From positions 1-16,086 of the forward strand of contig JAADFS010000043.1 in NCBI GenBank assembly GCA_013152795.1: DNA of 16,086 bases, read 5' to 3'. Position 1 is the stretch's first letter. Each line of letters starts with the position of its first letter. The position numbers were made by a program, and so were the translations under genes. Origin of the DNA: Deferribacteres bacterium. Its GTDB lineage: Bacteria; Nitrospirota; Thermodesulfovibrionia; UBA6902. The notes under the pieces are model-generated. The model searched no databases. It was not told the origin of the DNA and worked only from the letters and a program-made list of their open reading frames with translations. Positions 11,840 to 16,086 of the stretch are shown here, one piece after another.

Positions 11840-12691
11840 TTGAAGATATATATTGACGGCAAATACCATGACCGTGCAGACGCAAGGATATCGGTCTTCG
11901 ACCACGGGCTTCTCTACGGCGACGGGGTCTTTGAGGGTTTAAGGATTTACAACGGCAAGGTCTTCAGGCTCAGTGAGCATGTCGACAGACTCTACCGGAG
12001 CGCAAAGGCCATCCTTCTTGAAATTCCCCTGGCAAAAGAGGATATGGAGAGAGCGGTTATCGAGACCGTAAAGGTGAATGCAAAGGACAGCGGCTATATC
12101 CGTCTCATTGTCACAAGAGGCGAAGGCCCCCTGGGGATAGACCCCCTGCAGTGCGGAAGGCCCTCCGTCATAATCATAGTCTCCGGCATCCAACTCTACC
12201 CTGATGAGTATTACCAGAAGGGGATTGAAATCGTCACGGCTTCATCAAGACGCATATCGCCGGACAGCCTCGACCCCCGGATAAAGTCACTAAACTACCT
12301 CAACAACATAATGGCAAAGCTCGAGGCGCGGCAGGCCGGCTGCCTTGAAGCCGTGATGCTCAACAGGGAGGGTTTTGTTGCGGAATGCACGGGGGATAAT
12401 ATCTTCATTGTCAAAAACAAAGAGCTGTTTACTCCCCCGTCTTATCACGGCGCCCTTGACGGCATCACCATGAGGACGGTTATTGAAATAGCAGGCTCTC
12501 TTGACATCAGGACCTGTGAGGCCGCCCTCACCCGCTATGACCTGTACAATGCAGATGAATGCTTCATGACGGGCACAGGCGCCGAGATCGCGCCGGTTAT
12601 CAAAATCGACGGCAGGCAAATCGGTGACGGAACGCCCGGCAGAACAACCAGACAACTTATGGACAAATTCAGGCAGATGGTCTGCCAGTGA
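11840..12691 (+). CDS. ilvE: Branched-chain amino acid aminotransferase (class IV)
   Basis: The PLP enzyme interconverts branched-chain amino acids and their 2-oxo acids. The 283-residue protein shows H-G-L-L-Y-G-D-G-V-F-E-G-L-R (22-35), an R-L-I-V-T-R-G motif near 88-94, the PLP lysine in P-R-I-K-S-L-N-Y-L-N-N (Lys149), E-C-T-G-D-N-I-F (182-189) and T-G-T-G-A-E-I-A-P-V (244-253). The start is TTG at 11840: GAGGAGGG lies 4-5 nt upstream, whereas the ATG at 11826 runs into a stop within five codons. A -10-like TATAAT at about 11794 may be the promoter. Related class IV enzymes (D-amino acid transaminase, PabC) are similar, but the I-K-S-L-N-Y-L-N-N and G-A-E-I motifs favour IlvE. tlyA follows 7 bp after the stop. 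Confidence 0.93.
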   Translation: MKIYIDGKYHDRADARISVFDHGLLYGDGVFEGLRIYNGKVFRLSEHVDRLYRSAKAILLEIPLAKEDMERAVIETVKVNAKDSGYIRLIVTRGEGPLGIDPLQCGRPSVIIIVSGIQLYPDEYYQKGIEIVTASSRRISPDSLDPRIKSLNYLNNIMAKLEARQAGCLEAVMLNREGFVAECTGDNIFIVKNKELFTPPSYHGALDGITMRTVIEIAGSLDIRTCEAALTRYDLYNADECFMTGTGAEIAPVIKIDGRQIGDGTPGRTTRQLMDKFRQMVCQ

Positions 12692-12698
12692 TCATTCA

Positions 12699-13467
12699 AT
12701 GCCGCAGAAGAAAATCCGTCTTGACAGACTGCTGGTTGAAAGAGGGCTTGCCGAAAGCAGGGAAAAGGCAAAGGCGCTGATACTCGAGGGCAGCGTCCTT
12801 GTCAACGGGGTGGTCGCAGACAAGGCAGGCGCTCAGGTAAGACCGGATGATGCACTGGCGCTCAAGAACAGGATGCCCTACGTAAGCAGGGGGGAAGCTT
12901 GAACACGCAATAAAAGAATTCGGGATCAATGTAAAGGACAAGACAGCCGTGGATATCGGCGCATCAACAGGGGGCTTTACAGACTGCCTGTTACAGTACG
13001 GCGCAAAGAAGGTTTATGCGGTCGATGTCGGCTACGGCCAGTTACACTGGAGACTGAGAAACGACAGGAGGGTCGTCCTGCTTGAGAAGACCAACATAAG
13101 GCATCTGGATACCGGTTCAATACCGGACAGGGCGGACATTGTTGTAATTGATGTATCTTTCATATCTCTCCTTAAGGTCATGCCCAAGGCGCTTGAGCTT
13201 CTGGGGCCCGGTGGGGAGATAATAGCCCTTATCAAGCCCCAGTTTGAGGCCGGCAGGGGTGAGGTCGGCAAAGGCGGGGTGGTCAGGGATGAAGCCAAAC
13301 GCCTTGAGATTGTAGAAATGATCAAACACGAATCGGAAAATATGGGTCTCGAGGTCCGGGGGACAACGGCATCACCGGTCAGAGGGCCGAAAGGCAATGT
13401 GGAGTTCCTGATATATATGGTAAAAAAGGCACCTCCGCATTTTTATGCACCCTGCAAGGCGATATGA
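12699..13467 (+). pseudogene. tlyA: TlyA-type rRNA 2'-O-methyltransferase, frameshifted at a G run
   Basis: TlyA methylates C1920 of 23S and in some species C1409 of 16S rRNA. The N-terminus is an S4 RNA-binding domain (R-L-D-R-L-L-V-E-R-G-L-A-E-S-R-E-K-A). The methyltransferase part has V-D-I-G-A-S-T-G-G-F-T-D-C, V-Y-A-V-D-V-G-Y-G-Q-L, D-V-S-F-I-S-L and L-I-K-P-Q-F-E-A-G-R. The first frame ends at 12902 after V-S-R-G-E-A; the second is open from 12895. The break is at GGGGGGAAGCTT (12889-12900), where S-R-G-G-x-K-L-E is expected, so 2 or 5 bases have been lost or one gained. The last 13 residues (A-P-P-H-F-Y-A-P-C-K-A-I) run past the usual end and are encoded by a degenerate palindromic repeat end. 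cysK starts on the next base. Confidence 0.88.
13439..13460. repeat. Palindromic-family right end within the tlyA tail
   Basis: ATTTTTATGCACCCTGCAAGG resembles ATTTTTATGCCACTGTAAGG at 7718. It is translated as the extra C-terminal residues of tlyA. Confidence 0.45.
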
Positions 13468-14403
13468 ATGAAACCGCATGCAAGTATTATAGAAACCATC
13501 GGAAAGACCCCTCTGGTGAGGCTCAATAAAATACCGGGGCCTGACGATGCGGAAATCTGGGCCAAGCTGGAAGGCTTCAATCCCGGAGGGTCGGTGAAGG
13601 ACAGGATCGCCCTTTCCATGATAGAGGCCGCTGAAAGGGAGGGAAAGCTCAAGCCCGGGGGCACGATTATAGAGCCCACAAGCGGAAATACCGGGATCGG
13701 TCTCGCACTGGTCGCTGCTGTTAAAGGGTACAGGCTGATCCTCACCATGCCCGACACCATGTCCCTGGAGAGAAGACAGATATTTCAGGCCTTCGGCGCG
13801 GAACAGGTGCTGACACCAGGCGACAGGGACATGATGGGGGCGGTGGAAGAGGCTGAACTGTTGCTTAAGAAAAACCCCGGATATTTCATGCCCATGCAGT
13901 TTGAAAACCCGGCCAATCCGGAAATACACAGGAGGACGACCGCTGTTGAAATCCTGGAGGCCATGGGGCAGGACATCGACGCCTTTGTCGCCGGCGTGGG
14001 CACCGGCGGGACCATCACCGGCACCGGAGAGGCATTAAGGGCCGTGAAACCGGATATCCTGATAACCGCGGTCGAGCCTGCGGCCTCACCGGTCCTGTCT
14101 GGAGGCGAGCCCGGCGTGCACAGGATAGCGGGCCTGGGCGCGGGTTTTTATCCCGGCGTGCTCAACACCCGGATATATGACGAGGTTATCGCGGTAACCG
14201 ATGAAGATGCAATGTCCATGAGCCGGCGTCTGGCCAGAGATGAGGGGATACTTGCCGGTATTTCATCAGGTGCTGCGGCATGGGCTGCGCTTAAGGTGGC
14301 CAGCAGGCTGGGAAAGGGCCGGAGGGTTGTCGTGATTTTCCCGGACAGGGGCGAGAGGTATTTCAGCACCGGGCTTTTCGGTTCCCCGGAAAACGGGGAA
14401 TGA
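13468..14403 (+). CDS. cysK: Cysteine synthase (O-acetylserine sulfhydrylase)
   Basis: The PLP enzyme makes cysteine from O-acetylserine and sulfide. The 311-residue protein has the PLP lysine in G-G-S-V-K-D-R (Lys44), the substrate loop P-T-S-G-N-T-G-I-G (70-78), the phosphate loop G-T-G-G-T-I-T-G (178-185), H-R-I-A-G-L-G-A-G-F-Y-P (218-229) and I-S-S-G-A-A (265-270). All match CysK; CysM and cystathionine beta-synthase lack some of these. The start follows the tlyA stop with no gap, so it is translated from the same message. The frame is intact. Its stop is 4 bp from the 3' end of the opposing tRNA-Asp. Confidence 0.95.
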   Translation: MKPHASIIETIGKTPLVRLNKIPGPDDAEIWAKLEGFNPGGSVKDRIALSMIEAAEREGKLKPGGTIIEPTSGNTGIGLALVAAVKGYRLILTMPDTMSLERRQIFQAFGAEQVLTPGDRDMMGAVEEAELLLKKNPGYFMPMQFENPANPEIHRRTTAVEILEAMGQDIDAFVAGVGTGGTITGTGEALRAVKPDILITAVEPAASPVLSGGEPGVHRIAGLGAGFYPGVLNTRIYDEVIAVTDEDAMSMSRRLARDEGILAGISSGAAAWAALKVASRLGKGRRVVVIFPDRGERYFSTGLFGSPENGE

Positions 14404-14407
14404 CAGA

Positions 14408-14484
<77 letters not shown>

Positions 14485-14532
14485 ATATACAAGATTAAGC
14501 TCATCTCAGAGGGTGAAAAATTTGCCTCAATA

Positions 14533-14561
14533 ATTTTAGCAGATAGCATACATAAATGCAA
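14533..14561 (-). promoter_or_regulatory. Promoter for tRNA-Asp
   Basis: On the minus strand TTGCAT (14561-14556) and TAAAAT (14538-14533) are separated by exactly 17 nt. The tRNA 5' end is about 50 nt downstream of the -10 box. Confidence 0.65.
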
Positions 14562-14690
14562 AAAAAGAATTTAAACCATCCTGTCCGGCTGATACTTTTT
14601 TACGATTTTCCATAGAGTTCCGCTATAATCCCGAAAGCTGCAAAAAAGCTCCGTGAGAAAACGAGATGCTTAGAGGGGGAGTTTCTTTAT

Positions 14691-14722
14691 TTGATATAAC
14701 GGTAAACATGGTATAATATACC
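14691..14722 (+). promoter_or_regulatory. Toxin-antitoxin promoter with operator dyad on the -10 box
   Basis: TTGATA (14691-14696) and TATAAT (14712-14717) are separated by 15 nt, two shorter than ideal. The -10 box is the centre of the perfect palindrome GGTATA-A-TATACC (14710-14722). A repressor bound there would block RNA polymerase. The start point is expected about 5 nt before the ATG at 14728, so the message may be leaderless. Confidence 0.6.
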
Positions 14723-14727
14723 AATAA

Positions 14728-15018
14728 ATGAGAGCTTCATTGGTTAGACGGATAAAGGTAATAGATGAACTGGAAAATACAATTGAAATCAAGATGTGGC
14801 AATTGCCGAAGGCAACTAAGGACAAACCACACGGCTATAAATACTCATTGGTTTATGTGGTTGGGGGGAAACGTATTATCGGTTACGACAATGCGGAACG
14901 CAAAGGAGATCATAGACATATAAGAGAGACGACAGAACCTTACCGGTTCACAAGTCTCAAAAAATTAGCAAGTGATTTTTACAGAGATATAGAACGATTT
15001 AAGAGAGGTGAGTTATGA
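14728..15018 (+). CDS. TumE-like toxin (DUF6516 family)
   Basis: The 96-residue protein matches the TumE / DUF6516 pattern: an N-terminal strand, then E-I-K-M-W-Q-L-P, Y-K-Y-S-L-V-Y-V, the R-I-I-G-Y-D-N-A-E-R-K-G-D-H-R-H core and a C-terminal F-Y-R-D-I-E-R-F. Family members are toxins of two-gene toxin-antitoxin systems, with the HTH antitoxin downstream. Here an HTH gene follows with a 4-bp overlap (ATGA). No Shine-Dalgarno site precedes the ATG. Base use is more A+T-rich than in cysK upstream, consistent with acquisition. The pair lies just beyond a tRNA gene, a common entry point. Confidence 0.72.
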   Translation: MRASLVRRIKVIDELENTIEIKMWQLPKATKDKPHGYKYSLVYVVGGKRIIGYDNAERKGDHRHIRETTEPYRFTSLKKLASDFYRDIERFKRGEL

Positions 15019-15380
15019 GAGTAAAGAAGATTAAAATAGGCATCAGGGATTTGAAAACCGCGCTTGATGACTTTGTAGAGACCGGAGAGGCTATCAAAAG
15101 AGGGGAAAAGGTTAAAAAAGAGACAGGGGTCTATTTCACCAGTTTTGAAGCTTTCAGAAAGGCTTTGACTCCCAAGAGACTTGAACTGCTGCATATCATC
15201 AAGACAAAGAAACCCTCTTCCATTAATGAACTTGCAAGGTTCGCCAAAAGGGATATCAAGAATATAGCTGATGATGTGAAATATTTGGAACAGACAGGAT
15301 TTATAGTCATAGAGGAAACAAAGAGAAGATCGGCTCCTGTTGTCAAGTATGACAGGATCAATTTAGAGATAGCGGTATAG
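15015..15380 (+). CDS. TumA-like HTH antitoxin / transcriptional repressor
   Basis: The 121-residue protein has a winged helix-turn-helix domain in its C-terminal half (about 52-110): L-T-P-K-R-L-E-L-L-H-I-I, S-I-N-E-L-A-R-F-A-K-R-D, I-A-D-D-V-K-Y-L-E-Q-T-G-F-I. This matches the MarR-like antitoxin paired with TumE toxins. Residues 1-50 are a charged helical region likely to contact the toxin. GGTGAG lies 4-5 nt before the ATG, inside the toxin gene; the 4-bp overlap couples their translation. It is the obvious candidate to bind the palindrome at 14710-14722. Confidence 0.72.
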   Translation: MRVKKIKIGIRDLKTALDDFVETGEAIKRGEKVKKETGVYFTSFEAFRKALTPKRLELLHIIKTKKPSSINELARFAKRDIKNIADDVKYLEQTGFIVIEETKRRSAPVVKYDRINLEIAV

Positions 15381-15447
15381 AGTATCATACCGCCCCTCCG
15401 TCAAGGGTAAAAGTCAAGGGAATGCTGCCTCGCCGGAGAGAAAGAGG

Positions 15448-16086
15448 CTATCCCCTTGTTTTCAGAGCATATTTCTCAAACAGTTGCAGCCCCTCGAGGT
15501 GTTTTTCCGTAAAGTCATAGGATATGATCCTCCAGTAGTCGACCAGTTCTTTCTTACTGATCCATTCCCTCTGCGGGGCCTCTGCGGCTATCGACGGGAA
15601 TCTCCTGGCCGCATATTTCTTTGCATTGATCAAATCGTGCGAGAGCCTCCTGACAAGGCCGCCCTTCTGCGAGAAAGATTTTTTTCTTACCACCCAGAGG
15701 GCATATACAAACGGCAGCCCCGTGAACTTATACCACAATTCGCCCAGGTCATAAATAAAAAGCGATGAATCCCGGCCTCCCGGAGGCAGGGGTCTTTCCG
15801 GCCGAGGTCTTTTTGGCCTCTATCATCGCCGTATCCCCTATGAGAAGTACCGCGGGCGATGAAGTGAGAATACCCCTGACACTGCGCCGGTTTGTCTGCC
15901 TGAACCGCGATTTCACAGACAGGAAGTCCCGGAGGATAACCCTTAACAGGGCGGTCGAGGTCTCGGACTCCGAGGATACTTCTATTGTCTTCCCCCCCAG
16001 TTCATTCAGGGGAATCTTTGAAAACAGCAGTATGCTCTTTACAGGGCCGGAAGAGCTTATGGAAAACCACGGCAGGATAAGGTAGT
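15448..16086 (-). pseudogene. mqnA: Chorismate dehydratase MqnA, 5' partial, two frameshifts
   Basis: MqnA removes water from chorismate in the futalosine route to menaquinone. The gene runs off the window; about the last three quarters are present in three frames. From 16086 to about 15876 it reads I-S-S-S-G-P-V-K-S-I-L-L-F-S-K-I-P, then T-S-T-A-L-L-R. From about 15873 to 15773 it reads S-P-A-V-L-L-I-G-D-T-A-M-I-E-A-K-K. From about 15770 to 15448 it reads Y-D-L-G-E-L-W-Y-K-F-T-G-L-P-F-V-Y-A-L-W-V, the hallmark of the family. The breaks sit at GGGG (plus-strand C run 15873-15876) and GGG (15771-15773), so one-base homopolymer errors are likely. It converges on the antitoxin gene. Menaquinone use fits an anaerobic respirer. 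Confidence 0.85.

Noticed and set aside
14624..14690. Possible riboswitch before the toxin gene
   Set aside because: A TATAAT at 14624 is followed by a purine-rich stretch, but no known riboswitch core or stable stem could be found.
15765..16085. Plus-strand ORF of 106 codons at the window end
   Set aside because: The opposite strand carries MqnA sequence; this is antisense to it.

Overview
The window is a chromosomal stretch of roughly 48% GC by eye, from an anaerobic-type bacterium. The futalosine-pathway menaquinone gene (mqnA), methylthioadenosine and adenine salvage, a bactofilin, an ispE/tRNA-Gln neighbourhood and several -24/-12 (sigma-54) promoters fit Nitrospirota (Thermodesulfovibrionia-like) or a deltaproteobacterial lineage. 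This placement is inference only.

Layout: a TPR protein tail, ispE and tRNA-Gln (1-1259); a bactofilin (1536-2181) converging on a flippase-like membrane protein (2192-3238, minus); a region of small ORFs behind a sigma-54 promoter (3490-4386); a minus-strand nitrogen module, amtB then P-II (6465-4568), with its own sigma-54 promoter; mtnP and apt (6899-8297), which together salvage adenine; a CxxC zinc-ribbon protein with a third sigma-54 promoter (8420-8848) and a lipoprotein (9113-9619), both minus; two overlapping membrane-protein genes (9814-11696); ilvE, tlyA and cysK (11840-14403); tRNA-Asp (minus); a TumE/TumA-like toxin-antitoxin pair (14728-15380); and the 3' part of mqnA (minus, running off the window end).

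Two signals cut across the gene list. First, a dispersed family of imperfect palindromes fills most gaps between genes. Its ends read TTGCATAAAC / GTTTATGCAACATTAAG or ACAGTGGCATAAA / TTTATGCCACTGTAAGG. Copies often lie within about 20 bp of a stop codon, and two long composite copies flank the P-II gene as direct repeats. Second, at least six short indels break reading frames that are otherwise well conserved: ispE, bactofilin, the P-II start, tlyA and two in mqnA. A seventh is possible in a 25-codon membrane ORF. Several sit at G or A runs, which points to sequencing or assembly error, but the 5-bp tandem duplication in ispE does not look like a homopolymer error. Raw reads would decide.

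Functionally, the three sigma-54 promoters drive amtB-P-II, a zinc-ribbon protein and a six-cysteine small protein, so a small sigma-54 regulon is clustered here. No phage, CRISPR array or insertion-sequence transposase was seen.
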